Origin: Acetobacterium sp.
GTDB taxonomy: Bacteria; Bacillota; Clostridia; Eubacteriales; Eubacteriaceae
NCBI GenBank assembly: GCA_028692885.1
Contig: JAQUWM010000018.1
Coordinates: 1-40,910 of the forward strand
Direction: 5' to 3'
DNA: 40,910 bases
A program made the translations under genes and the position numbers. Positions 1 through 8,014 of the stretch are shown here, piece by piece; positions within the stretch are counted from its first letter, which is position 1; each line of letters starts with the position of its first letter. Under the pieces are notes generated by a model, which saw only the letters and a list, made by a program, of their open reading frames with translations, searched no databases and had not been told where the DNA came from.

Positions 1-74
1 AATCAGAAAAAATATGCTGTAAAATACTCATGCTTGAATTTTACACCAAATGAAAGATAAAGAAAACCCCAAAA

Positions 75-125
75 CCCCTCAAGATTGAGGGGCAGGGGTG
101 TTGACGTGCCGTAGGCACTTTTTTA
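75..125 (+). terminator. Two inverted repeats, second with T-tract (weak terminator)
   Basis: An 8-bp perfect inverted repeat (CCCCTCAA/TTGAGGGG, 75-92) is followed by a 5-bp stem GTGCC-GTA-GGCAC (106-118) that runs into seven T residues. This has the form of a weak plus-strand intrinsic terminator, presumably for a gene left of the window. The rest of 1-271 shows no open reading frame that I can support. Confidence 0.4.
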
Positions 126-271
126 TGCCCTGAAAGGGGTTTGCCCCCTAAATTGCCCCCTTAACCCGGATTTCGAGTAAACAGTGTCTTATAAGCCGCA
201 AAAATCCTGCATTCTCCGTTTTTTCTTCTCTCGTTCACTGAGAATGGGTTTGGCGTGTTAATTGGTCAACT

Positions 272-870
272 TCAGCGCCGGTATTTTGATAATTCACTCT
301 GAACCCCATTGGTTGTTACGGCCAGGAGCAATTCCAGAAATTGTTCCATCGGCAGGTCTTTGTCATGAGCATACCATTTTGCAATCGTACTGAGTATCGC
401 TGCACTCTGGTATTCCATTAAATAGCTCACTTCCAGCAGTTCCACAGGGGTCAGCTTTTTATACAGGGAAAGTACCGTCGGAGTAAGTTTCGTTAAGACC
501 TTCTGGCGGAAGTGGGGATCGCCATTTTCCCCCAACAAAACCGGGAGATAGGTCTTGTTTTTTTCAAAAAATTCAAGAATGGCTTTTAGAATGGCTTTCT
601 TGTGATGATCCTGAAAAAGATTGCCGTAAAAAAGATTCTTGATGACAATTTTTTAAAGTCTTCTACCGTAATGGTTTGTTCTTCAATTTCTTCCAGAATT
701 TCATAGGCATCTTTAAAATAAACATAAAAAGTCGAGCGATTGTATCCAGCCAGAGCACAAATTTCCTTCACCGTGATCTTCTCAATGCTTTTTTTGCAAT
801 ATAATCGCCAAAATGAATCAATTAAGTTTTGGCGGGTGATTTTGGCGGTGCTTGATAAAGTCGTATTCAT
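272..870 (-). pseudogene. TetR/AcrR-family regulator, frameshifted
   Basis: The N-terminal half (870 down to about 650) holds a TetR-type helix-turn-helix, with core ITVKEICALAGYNRSTFYVYF. The C-terminal ligand/dimer half lies in another frame and ends at 272. Frame is lost in a run of six A (plus-strand T, 649-654): reading GAC TTT AAA AAA and then re-reading one A restores a continuous protein (EDFKK-IVIKNLFYGN... on to LLGENGDPHFRQ). One missing A therefore explains it, either as a real mutation, a sequencing error, or ribosomal/transcriptional slippage. With the shift repaired the protein has about 199 residues, normal for TetR. It is divergent from the ABC-2 exporter at 1033 and probably its repressor. 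The start is the ATG at 868-870. Confidence 0.75.
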
Positions 871-906
871 ATCAGTTTTACCTCATTAATGATATCCTTC
901 ATTTTG

Positions 907-995
907 ATTATAAACGAAGCCGTTGGGATAAACAACAAAATCCAACAGGTCCCAAAAGTCTGTTGGTTGAATTTAAGAAGAATCAGGGCTAAAAT
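907..995. promoter_or_regulatory. Divergent promoters around an operator-like dyad
   Basis: Plus strand: TTGAAT (967-972), 17-bp spacer, TAAAAT (990-995), serving the ABC gene at 1033. Minus strand: TTGTTT (930-935), 17-bp spacer, TATAAT (907-912), serving the TetR gene. Between the two -35 boxes lies an inverted repeat CCAACAG-11 nt-CTGTTGG (942-966), well placed for one TetR dimer to act on both promoters. Binding is inferred. Confidence 0.6.
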
Positions 996-1032
996 GAGGA
1001 TAATCATAAAATAAAGAAGAGGGTAATAGGAA

Positions 1033-1764
1033 ATGAAAATAGCAGTCTGTGAAGTTAATAAAGCGTTTAAACAGCAGCAGGTTCTGAAGCAGATCAGTCT
1101 GACAATCGATTCAGGTCGGATTTTTTGTCTATTGGGGGCATCCGGCTCAGGCAAAACAACCTTGCTGCGAATCATGATGGGAGCAATTTCAACGGATGGC
1201 GGAAGCGTAACAATCGGCGGCACCACAGTTCCAAACCGACAGCTGCTTTCGGCGATGGGCTATATGCCTCAAAATGAAGCGCTGTACGAAGATCTATCAG
1301 TCTGGCAGAATCTGAAGTTTTTTGCAGGCCTGCATCGGTTGAATCGTAAAAAATTTGAAGCCGATGCCGAAGCGCTGCTCCAGATTATCGATATGGCAGC
1401 GTGCAAAAATAAGTTGATCCGTGATTGCTCCGGCGGGATGAAAAAAAGAATATCGTTGGCGGTAGCGTTGATTCATAAACCAAAACTGCTGTTGCTGGAT
1501 GAGCCAACAGTTGGAGTTGACCCGGTGCTGCGCCGCAAAATATGGCTTTATCTCAGGCAGCTCCGAAATGAAGGTACAACCATTCTGGTTACTACCCATG
1601 TCATGGATGAGGTTACCCAATGTGATGATGCCGCCTTGCTTCGCAATGGCCATATCATTGCTAAGGATACGGTTAAAAATTTAATCGATCAGACCCCAGA
1701 CGGAAATATTGAAGAATTGTTTTTTATCGACACTCAGTCAGAATCGGAGGAGTCATCATGTTAA
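1033..1764 (+). CDS. ABC-2 type exporter ATP-binding protein
   Basis: A 243-residue ATPase of an ABC-2 exporter (drug, lipid or Na+ type), expected to sit on the cytoplasmic face and hydrolyse ATP for the permease encoded next. Visible motifs are Walker A GASGSGKTT (35-43), a signature with a Cys in place of the usual Leu (CSGGM, 132-136), Walker B LLLLDEPTVGVDP (D156, E157) and the H-loop TTHVMDE. The length is slightly short of the usual 300 because the extra C-terminal region is reduced. The stop overlaps the permease start by 7 bp, so translation is probably coupled. The gene is divergent from a TetR-type regulator. The substrate is unknown. Confidence 0.9.
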   Translation: MKIAVCEVNKAFKQQQVLKQISLTIDSGRIFCLLGASGSGKTTLLRIMMGAISTDGGSVTIGGTTVPNRQLLSAMGYMPQNEALYEDLSVWQNLKFFAGLHRLNRKKFEADAEALLQIIDMAACKNKLIRDCSGGMKKRISLAVALIHKPKLLLLDEPTVGVDPVLRRKIWLYLRQLRNEGTTILVTTHVMDEVTQCDDAALLRNGHIIAKDTVKNLIDQTPDGNIEELFFIDTQSESEESSC

Positions 1765-2768
1765 GCATTGTCAAACGGATTCTTGGTCAAATGAAAAATG
1801 ATAAGCGATCATTAGGATTACTCTTATTTGCGCCGCTACTGGTTTTAACCCTATTATTTTTTATTCTCGGTGATTCTAACTATCTACCGCAGATTGCAGT
1901 CTATGATATGAACGAAAAATTTGTTTTGGAGCTTGAAAATCATGCTACGGTCATTGAAGAAACAGAAAAACCCGAGGCCTCAGATTATTTGGAGGCTAAT
2001 CGAATCGATGCGCTGATCTGGATCGATTCTGCGGGAACGCACATTGAATTGCTGGAGAAAAATTCTAAATCTGCCGCCGCTCTGGAAGCCATTCAGGCAA
2101 CGAATCAAGCCTTGCAGCCCTCACAAAACGAGCCGATCATTGATTATGTTTATGAAACATCAGGGGATAACCAACTCGACTCGCTCGCCTATGTTTTTTT
2201 GGGCGTGATCTCATTTTTCTTTGTCTTTATTCTTTCGGGAATGTCATTTGTCCGGGAGCGTTTTGGACAGACTTTAGAACGGATGCTGATGACCCCCATC
2301 AGCCGGATCGATGTTATCGGGGGCTATACCCTGGGGTATGGTTTGCTGGCAGCGGTTCAAAGTGTGGTGGTTATCTTGTACGCTGTTTATGTGTTGCAGC
2401 TTCGGGTGGAAGGATCAGTGGCCTTATGTACGCTGGTAATGATTTTGATGGCGTTTTCGGCGGTTTCCGTTGGGGCGCTGGTGTCGATCTTTGCAAACAA
2501 TGAACTGCAATTGGTTCAGTTTATTCCGGTGATAATCATTCCGCAGATCTTTTTTTCGGGACTGATCCCGATTGATACGATTCCCTTTGGGCTGGGAAAC
2601 CTGTGCTATCTAACACCTGTTTATTATGGTTGCGCAGCCCTGGAAATGATTATGATTCAAGGCAAGGGATTTTTAGAAATATGGCCTTGGTTAGCGGGAT
2701 CGGTCGTTTTTATTGGGGTGCTGTTTTTAGCAAACGTGACTGCATTAAAGAGATACCGAAGGCTTTAG
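1758..2768 (+). CDS. ABC-2 type transporter permease
   Basis: A 336-residue membrane permease of the ABC-2 family. It has an N-terminal membrane segment (about 18-38), an extracytoplasmic soluble loop up to about residue 140, then five hydrophobic segments ending with an anchor before the terminal LKRYRRL. The motif FVRERFGQTLERMLMTPISR after the second helix is typical of ABC-2 permeases. The start ATG overlaps the ATPase stop, and the GGAGG-like site lies inside the ATPase gene. It forms the exporter with the preceding ATPase, presumably as a homodimer. No third subunit is present. Confidence 0.9.
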   Translation: MLSIVKRILGQMKNDKRSLGLLLFAPLLVLTLLFFILGDSNYLPQIAVYDMNEKFVLELENHATVIEETEKPEASDYLEANRIDALIWIDSAGTHIELLEKNSKSAAALEAIQATNQALQPSQNEPIIDYVYETSGDNQLDSLAYVFLGVISFFFVFILSGMSFVRERFGQTLERMLMTPISRIDVIGGYTLGYGLLAAVQSVVVILYAVYVLQLRVEGSVALCTLVMILMAFSAVSVGALVSIFANNELQLVQFIPVIIIPQIFFSGLIPIDTIPFGLGNLCYLTPVYYGCAALEMIMIQGKGFLEIWPWLAGSVVFIGVLFLANVTALKRYRRL

Positions 2769-3162
2769 ACTTAAGGTCGCCCGACATAAAATCCCAACCG
2801 CCATCAACAGTCAAAATAATTGGGTAGCGGTATCACTCTCTTATTGACTTGGACGGCTGGAAGGAAATTTTATCGATGGAGCGGATTACTACACTGAGAA
2901 TTTTTTTTAGAGCAATGAGAAACCTTGACGCAGGATCGCTGTCTAGTTGCTTTTCTGAAACAGAAAACGTACAATGATAACGCGATGTGTGGAAATGTCA
3001 TTTCATTGGAAGTAAAATCGCCAGAAAATGTCAAAGCAAAAAGCTTGAAACTGTTTATGTCTTTGTATAAACTGCCTTATGACATTCGTGTTTCTGCTAA
3101 AAATTTTGGTTTGAGAATAACATTAAAAGTATTTCGCTTTATGGCGTGTTTTGTTTAACTCC
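2769..3162. other. Gene-poor gap with possible remnants
   Basis: This gap of about 390 bases holds no gene I can support. One plus-strand frame (2826-2974) stays open for about 48 codons without a start signal, and another (2925-3158) for 77 codons from a TTG with a poor ribosome site. Neither resembles a family I recognise. They may be decayed coding sequence. No clear terminator for the ABC-2 operon is visible. Confidence 0.3.
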
Positions 3163-4371
3163 TTAGCCATCATTTTGTAAAAATTCAAGAATATTGATGA
3201 CCTTTATGCCTTCAAAATCTGAATAGAGAGTGTTGTCCATGGTAAGGATTATCTTTGGATAATGATCGGTGATTGATTGAAGAGGTTTTAGTTCTCTTTT
3301 CCTGGTTTCTTCATCCATAATGCTTGCAGAAACCTGATAGTATATTTTTATGTCTGATTTTGTTGCGACAAAATCCACTTCAAGTGATCCGACTTTTCCA
3401 ATCGCAACAGCGTAACCGCGTCGCAGTAATTCTAAATAGATGATGTTTTCGAGCACATGTCCATAATCGGTGTTTCTAAGACCTGTCAGCTGATTGCGAA
3501 GGCCAATATCAACCATATAATATTTTTCAAGGGTCTTGAGAAACAACTTGCCTTTGAGATCATAACGGTTTGCACGGTAAATTATAAAAGCATTTTCAAG
3601 CATTTTGAGATAGTTATCGATGGTATCACTGGTTGTTTTTCTTCCGCTGCTGGTCAGGTAGTCACTAATTTTTTTAGTCGATACGATATTTCCAATGTTA
3701 GCGGCAATAAATTTTAGGACGCTCTCTAGTAAAGCGGCATCTCGGACATGATTTCTCTGAACAACATCCTTCATAATCACTGTATTGTAAATACCGCTTA
3801 AAAAAGGGGCAATGGTATCGGGATAGTCTTTTAGCTCAACAACGGTAGGGAGACCGCCAAATTCTAAGTAACCTTTAAAAATTGCATCGACATTGTCACC
3901 CTTTTTGAAATCAGTAAAATCAAGATACTCTTTAAAGGACAATGGCAGCATTTTTATCTCGACATATCGGCCGGAGAGGAGGGTAGATAACTCTGAGGAC
4001 AAGAGATACGCATTGGAACCGGTGATGTAAATATCAACATTAGAATCCACTAGAAATGAGTTAATAGCCTTTTCCCAGGACTCAACCTGCTGTACTTCAT
4101 CAAGAATAATGTAGTATTTTTTATTTGGGATTGTCATTTTGTTTTTGATATAGTTGTATAAATGAGCGTAGGTTGTAATCTTATCGAATTCAAAGGCTTC
4201 AAAGTTCATTCGGATGATATGATCATCACGAACACCGCTGTTACGTAAGTGCTCCTCGAATAATGAAAGCAAAGTTGACTTACCGCAACGGCGTACACCG
4301 GTAACAACTTTTATCAGTGGTTTATCTTTAAACTGAACCAGTTGAGTTAAATAAAGATCTCGTTTTTTCAT
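3163..4371 (-). CDS. AAA-family ATPase with DUF4143 domain
   Basis: A 402-residue ATPase of the widespread bacterial/archaeal AAA_14-DUF4143 family, whose cellular role is poorly defined. Walker A is GVRRCGKST (25-33) and Walker B is YYIILDEVQQVESW (D91, E92), followed by an ITGSNAYLL sensor segment. The C-terminal half (about 200-370) is DUF4143, with a PD-(D/E)xK-like stretch near GSLEVDFVATKSDIKIYYQVS that is typical of these proteins. It starts at ATG 4371 behind a GAGGTG site. It stands alone with its own promoter and lies downstream of an unrelated minus-strand gene. Such genes are often carried as mobile cargo, but nothing here proves transfer. Confidence 0.88.
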   Translation of the reverse strand: MKKRDLYLTQLVQFKDKPLIKVVTGVRRCGKSTLLSLFEEHLRNSGVRDDHIIRMNFEAFEFDKITTYAHLYNYIKNKMTIPNKKYYIILDEVQQVESWEKAINSFLVDSNVDIYITGSNAYLLSSELSTLLSGRYVEIKMLPLSFKEYLDFTDFKKGDNVDAIFKGYLEFGGLPTVVELKDYPDTIAPFLSGIYNTVIMKDVVQRNHVRDAALLESVLKFIAANIGNIVSTKKISDYLTSSGRKTTSDTIDNYLKMLENAFIIYRANRYDLKGKLFLKTLEKYYMVDIGLRNQLTGLRNTDYGHVLENIIYLELLRRGYAVAIGKVGSLEVDFVATKSDIKIYYQVSASIMDEETRKRELKPLQSITDHYPKIILTMDNTLYSDFEGIKVINILEFLQNDG

Positions 4372-4393
4372 AATGAATCACCTCACAATATTG

Positions 4394-4444
4394 ATTATAC
4401 CAGAAATAAAAAGATATTCAACAAGTATTTCGACTATAGTCGAA
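4394..4444 (-). promoter_or_regulatory. Promoter and 16-bp perfect palindrome upstream of the AAA/DUF4143 gene
   Basis: Minus strand: TTGAAT (4416-4421), 16-bp spacer, TATAAT (4394-4399). Just upstream of the -35 lies the perfect palindrome TTCGACTATAGTCGAA (4429-4444), flanked by direct copies of AAGTATTT. It could be a repressor or activator site. No regulator gene is adjacent. Confidence 0.5.
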
Positions 4445-4542
4445 TAAGTATTTAACATCTAAATTAAATCAGGATAATCGGATCGATCACTAAGTTGATG
4501 CGATTAGTAAACTCCGGTGATGTGTTTTATCAAAGTAAGCAG

Positions 4543-5835
4543 TTATGACAGCAGATCGGCAAAAAGATAGTCGTTGATGCGATCAATCAATTCCCGTGGT
4601 TTGATCATTTGCTCAACGGTTTTCCGGGTCTGAGCCACATCGTCAGTAATAATGTTATCAACGCCGATTTTCACCATTTTCTCGGTCGCTTCCTGGGAAT
4701 CGACCGTCCAGGCTAAGATTTCTTTGTTTTCCCGATGGATGGCAGCAACGATCTCCGGGGTGACAAAGGATGATTCGATGCTGTAGATATCAACTGGCAG
4801 TTTTTGAATATCGCCAATAGCCAAAGCTGTAATGTAAGCCCGCTTTAGACTCGGATCGACTGATTCAACCTTTTCTAAGGTGGGGTAATCCAGAGAGGCC
4901 AGGACACATTGGTCAGAGAAATCATTTTGGTGGATGATCTTCACAGTCGATTCCACCAGACTTGCTTCATGCCCGGTGGGTTTAAGCTCAATATTTAAAA
5001 GGATTTTACCTTGGCAAAGCTGAATCGCTTCTTCTAAAGTGGGAATACGCTCGTTTTTGAACTGCGGATCAAACCAACTGCCGATATCGAGATCCTTGAT
5101 CTCAGCATAATTTGATGACCAGATATTCAAGTCCTGGCCGGATATACGTTTAATGTTATTATCATGAGATACTACAATTACACCATCTTTAGTTTGAGCT
5201 ACATCGATTTCAGCATAATCAGCGCCTTCATCAATGGCTTTTTGCAAAGCGGCCAGGGTATTTTCTGGAGCCAGGTTGGAACCGCCGCGGTGGGCAGTTA
5301 TTTGCGGACCTGATAAAAACTGGTCGTTGAAGGTTTCCGAAAAGGTGTTGAAAATCGCAAAGCTGTTTATTGCAATTAACAGAAGAACGGTGATCATACT
5401 GATGGTCACAATTGTTTTGTATTTTATGCTTATTTTATATTTATCTTTTCCAAGCGGTTCGGGATTAATCATCAAATTGGACGAGGCTGAATACCCATAA
5501 TAAAACTGAGATACCACCGCCAAATTGAGGGATGTGGTGAGCAGCTGAAAGATGGTAAACAAGCCAGACACTAAAAAACCGAAGGCGGCAATGAAAATGG
5601 ATAAAGCCAGCGGATGGTCCAGGATCTGCCCTAAGATAAAGAAAGCGATTATTTCAAGAACAATCACCGCCAGAATCAGCAGCACCAGAATTAGGGAATT
5701 AAAGAATAAAACGAAGAAAATAGTCCGCCAGAAATGGCCTTTAATCAGGATGCGGCTTTTTTTAATCGCTTGAAAAAAATTACTGTTTTCCAGGGTGAAA
5801 TAGTGAAATGAAAAAATCCAGAGAACTGAAATCAA
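4543..5835 (-). CDS. Glycerophosphodiester phosphodiesterase with membrane domain, 5'-truncated
   Basis: The protein hydrolyses glycerophosphodiesters to glycerol-3-phosphate and an alcohol. The catalytic domain (about 178-415) shows HRGGSNLAPENT (His182) and EIDVAQTKDGVIVVSHD, the usual acid-base and metal-binding motifs of the GDPD family. The part before it is a hydrophobic domain with about three or four membrane segments. Relatives with this membrane domain are nearer 590 residues and carry further helices in front. Here the frame opens only at a TTG (5833-5835) directly after a stop, without a ribosome site, and runs into the divergent oxidoreductase gene. I therefore read it as having lost roughly its first 150 residues. 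The catalytic part looks intact; expression is doubtful. Confidence 0.8.
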   Translation of the reverse strand: MISVLWIFSFHYFTLENSNFFQAIKKSRILIKGHFWRTIFFVLFFNSLILVLLILAVIVLEIIAFFILGQILDHPLALSIFIAAFGFLVSGLFTIFQLLTTSLNLAVVSQFYYGYSASSNLMINPEPLGKDKYKISIKYKTIVTISMITVLLLIAINSFAIFNTFSETFNDQFLSGPQITAHRGGSNLAPENTLAALQKAIDEGADYAEIDVAQTKDGVIVVSHDNNIKRISGQDLNIWSSNYAEIKDLDIGSWFDPQFKNERIPTLEEAIQLCQGKILLNIELKPTGHEASLVESTVKIIHQNDFSDQCVLASLDYPTLEKVESVDPSLKRAYITALAIGDIQKLPVDIYSIESSFVTPEIVAAIHRENKEILAWTVDSQEATEKMVKIGVDNIITDDVAQTRKTVEQMIKPRELIDRINDYLFADLLS

Positions 5836-5861
5836 AAATTATAAGGCAAAGTGAGGTTAGC

Positions 5862-6623
5862 ATGAAAGTTATTGCAATTATGGGAAGTCCCCACAAAGGG
5901 AAGGGTTTTGAGATCGTACAGAAGATTGAGGTTGAGCTGTGCCGCTTGGGCGAGGTTGAATTTTCATATGTTTTTTTGAAGGATGCAAATTTAAAACTCT
6001 GTCAGGGTTGCTTTGCCTGTATTGGTAAAGGCGAACAGTTATGCCCGCTAAAGGATGACAAAAACAGCATTGAAGCAGAAATACTAAGTGTGGACGGCGT
6101 TATTCTCAGTACCCCGGGTTATGCCATGAATGTCAGTGCGCTGATGAAAAACTTTATTGATCGCTTTGCCCACAGCCTGCATCGTCCTAAGTTTTTTAAT
6201 CAATCACTGATGTTAGTTGCTAATGGTGGCTCTGGTTTAGCCAAGGTTAATTCATCACTAGGCATGACCTTGGGCGGTAGCAACAAGGTTTGCGAGTTAA
6301 AAATCACAACAACCCCATGGAAAGCCACCGAGGACTATGAGAAACGGGTGCAGAAAGACATCGAAAAAACCGCTGATCGTCTCTATCGATCCATGCAGAA
6401 CAAGAAGCTTGCTTCACCATCGCTGGGCAACCTGATCTGGTTTCGAATCTTTAAGGAAATGGCCAGTCTTTCCGAGCAGAACCTGCCAGCAGATTACGAA
6501 TATTATCGCACCAGAACCGATTATTTTTATCCGACCCGAGTGAATCCCATTAAAAACGGAGTGGCTGGGATCATCGCAAATATTGGGGTGGCTACCATGA
6601 AAAAGCAGGTCAAATTTAAATAA
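5862..6623 (+). CDS. NAD(P)H-dependent FMN reductase-like / iron-sulfur flavoprotein
   Basis: A 253-residue flavodoxin-fold oxidoreductase. It begins MKVIAIMGSPHKGKG, the FMN phosphate loop of the NADPH-dependent FMN reductase family, followed by the Cys motif CQGCFACIGKGEQLCPLKDD found in iron-sulfur flavoprotein relatives, and STPGYAMNVSALMKNFIDR as the flavin-contact region. The ATG at 5862 is preferred over an upstream in-frame ATG at 5808 because GTGAGG sits 6 nt before it and family members start at MKVI. The C-terminal 90 residues are less conserved. A strong terminator follows. Probable role: a two-electron flavin reductase in redox balance; the electron donor is not known. Confidence 0.85.
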   Translation: MKVIAIMGSPHKGKGFEIVQKIEVELCRLGEVEFSYVFLKDANLKLCQGCFACIGKGEQLCPLKDDKNSIEAEILSVDGVILSTPGYAMNVSALMKNFIDRFAHSLHRPKFFNQSLMLVANGGSGLAKVNSSLGMTLGGSNKVCELKITTTPWKATEDYEKRVQKDIEKTADRLYRSMQNKKLASPSLGNLIWFRIFKEMASLSEQNLPADYEYYRTRTDYFYPTRVNPIKNGVAGIIANIGVATMKKQVKFK

Positions 6624-6641
6624 TTATTGTTAATAACGATC

Positions 6642-6667
6642 ATCCCCAGATAATCTGGGGATTTTTT
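6642..6667 (+). terminator. Rho-independent terminator
   Basis: A perfect 9-bp stem, ATCCCCAGA-TAA-TCTGGGGAT, is followed by a T-run. It ends the oxidoreductase transcript. Confidence 0.9.
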
Positions 6668-6691
6668 TGGATATTGTTTTTTATAAACAGC

Positions 6692-6740
6692 TTGATTAAT
6701 GACGCATCATCAGATACAATTAAACCTATAGTACAATTAA
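6692..6740 (+). promoter_or_regulatory. Promoter of the TetR/FMN-binding operon, with direct repeats
   Basis: TTGATT (6692-6697), 17-bp spacer, TACAAT (6715-6720). The 9-mer TACAATTAA occurs at 6715-6723 and again at 6732-6740, so one copy overlaps the -10 and the other the likely start of transcription. This suits autoregulation by the encoded TetR protein, though that is inferred. Confidence 0.55.
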
Positions 6741-6757
6741 TGGAACGAGGGTATAAT

Positions 6758-7402
6758 ATGGGGCGGCGAAAAAAAGAATTAACCGATTTTCACAGAGACA
6801 GTATCATAAAAACTGCGGAGACACTCTTTGAAAAAAATGGCGTTGAGAATACGACAATGAATGACATCGCAAGGGAAGCCGAATATAGTAAGGCAACTTT
6901 ATATGTATATTTTAGAAATAAAGAAGAAATTGTAAATTGCATTATATTAAAAAGCATGAAAATGCTTTATGATCGCATTCAAGCGGCTACTCAAACAGGA
7001 AATGATTTATTTACAAAGTATTATGGCATTTGCAATGAACTAACTGCCTACTGTGATGACTATCCCTTGTATTTTCAAACAATACTTCAAGAAATCAATG
7101 TGGATGTCAACAATGAAGATACACCGCAGGTTTTTTATGAAATTTTTGAACTGGGAGAGCAAATTAATAAACTGATTGGTGAATTTTTTATGGTTGGGAT
7201 CAAACAAGGTGTCTTTCGTTCAGATCTTAAAATCCCGGAGACCGTGTTTATTTTCTGGGCCAGTCTGTCAGGTGTCATTCTGATGGCCTGGAAAAAACAG
7301 CAATATATTGAACAGGCTATGGAGACAACAAAAAAAGATTTCTTGAAATACAGCTTTGATACCCTGCTGAATTCAATCCTGAAAGAGGAAAAAAATGCAT
7401 AA
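6758..7402 (+). CDS. TetR/AcrR-family transcriptional regulator
   Basis: A 214-residue one-component regulator. The N-terminal helix-turn-helix (about 10-57) reads IIKTAETLFEKNGVENTTMNDIAREAEYSKATLYVYFRNKEEI, a canonical TetR_N domain. The C-terminal part is an all-helical ligand and dimer domain. The start is ATG 6758 behind GAGGG. An in-frame ATG at 6674 lies upstream of the promoter and is rejected. The 3' end overlaps the FMN-binding gene by 8 bp, which makes a two-gene operon and suggests that the regulator senses something connected with that protein's redox function. Confidence 0.88.
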   Translation: MGRRKKELTDFHRDSIIKTAETLFEKNGVENTTMNDIAREAEYSKATLYVYFRNKEEIVNCIILKSMKMLYDRIQAATQTGNDLFTKYYGICNELTAYCDDYPLYFQTILQEINVDVNNEDTPQVFYEIFELGEQINKLIGEFFMVGIKQGVFRSDLKIPETVFIFWASLSGVILMAWKKQQYIEQAMETTKKDFLKYSFDTLLNSILKEEKNA

Positions 7403-7793
7403 AGCAAAAATGATTGTTTTACCACTCGTTGTTTCGATTCTTGTTGTGGGAATTTTTTTTGGTGCCTGTTACCTCAGCGATGTAAACAACTATAAAAAAG
7501 CGGTTGCGGATATCACAATTGCCGACATCGACTTATCTCAAATCCCGGATGGTGTTTATGATGGCTCATATGATGTCGGATACATAGCCGCAAAAGTTGA
7601 AGTTGTTGTTGCTAATGGGGCAATTAAGAACATCAACTTGGTTGAGCATCAGAACGAACGAGGCTCTGCGGCTGAGGTGATTACAGATACCATTGTCAAG
7701 GAGCAAAAAATAGACGTGGATACTGTTTCAGGTGCTACCAACTCAAGTCAGGTGATAAAAAAAGCCGTTGAAGAGGCATTGGTTCAAGAATAA
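7395..7793 (+). CDS. Membrane-anchored FMN-binding domain protein
   Basis: A 132-residue protein with one N-terminal membrane anchor (about 5-28) and an extracytoplasmic FMN_bind domain. The C-terminal motif DTVSGATNSS (S112-S118) matches the flavinylation site of RnfG/NqrC-type proteins, where ApbE attaches FMN through a phosphoester to the Thr of SGAT (T115 here). The protein is probably an electron carrier on the outer face of the membrane, like the small partners of extracytosolic electron transfer systems. No ApbE, Rnf or Fe-S partner is in the window. It is translated from GAAAGAGG inside the end of the TetR gene. Confidence 0.87.
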   Translation: MHKAKMIVLPLVVSILVVGIFFGACYLSDVNNYKKAVADITIADIDLSQIPDGVYDGSYDVGYIAAKVEVVVANGAIKNINLVEHQNERGSAAEVITDTIVKEQKIDVDTVSGATNSSQVIKKAVEEALVQE

Positions 7794-7813
7794 TTTGAGG
7801 CGTTTTCTTTTCT

Positions 7814-7838
7814 AGAACATATCTTTTAAATATGTTCT
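7814..7838. terminator. Hairpin between convergent genes
   Basis: A 9-bp stem (AGAACATAT/ATATGTTCT) with a 7-nt loop follows the FMN-binding gene. T-rich sequence flanks it only loosely on both sides, so it may be a weak bidirectional terminator. Confidence 0.45.
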
Positions 7839-7849
7839 GGATTTTAAAA

Positions 7850-7978
7850 TTATTCAAGCCCGTGTTCATTCAGAATTGCTTTGATTTTTTCAAAAAGGAA
7901 ATGAGTCGCTTCCTGTCTGGACTCAACAAGGCTTGTCCGGATATCTATAATTGAATGATTTACAAATGAACAGGTCAT
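7850..7978 (-). CDS. Short ORF in frame after the dehydrogenase stop
   Basis: A 42-residue minus-strand frame begins MTCSFVNHSIIDIRT and ends AILNEHGLE. It is the direct in-frame continuation after the dehydrogenase TAA (8015-8017), open without interruption from that stop. The composition looks protein-like (amphipathic C-terminal helix) but I see no ribosome site before the ATG. It may be the 3' remnant of another gene or a translated tail through stop readthrough. I do not recognise a family. Confidence 0.25.
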   Translation of the reverse strand: MTCSFVNHSIIDIRTSLVESRQEATHFLFEKIKAILNEHGLE

Positions 7979-8014
7979 CAGTATGTTGAGGGTAGCCTGT
8001 TCATTTTTTATGGA

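Noticed and set aside
867-1226. Long minus-strand frame over the start of the ABC-2 ATPase
   Set aside because: It lies antisense to a clear ATPase gene and across the divergent promoter region, and has no family features.
2925-3158. 77-codon plus-strand frame after the ABC-2 operon
   Set aside because: TTG start without ribosome site, no recognisable family; kept only as a possible remnant in the gap description.
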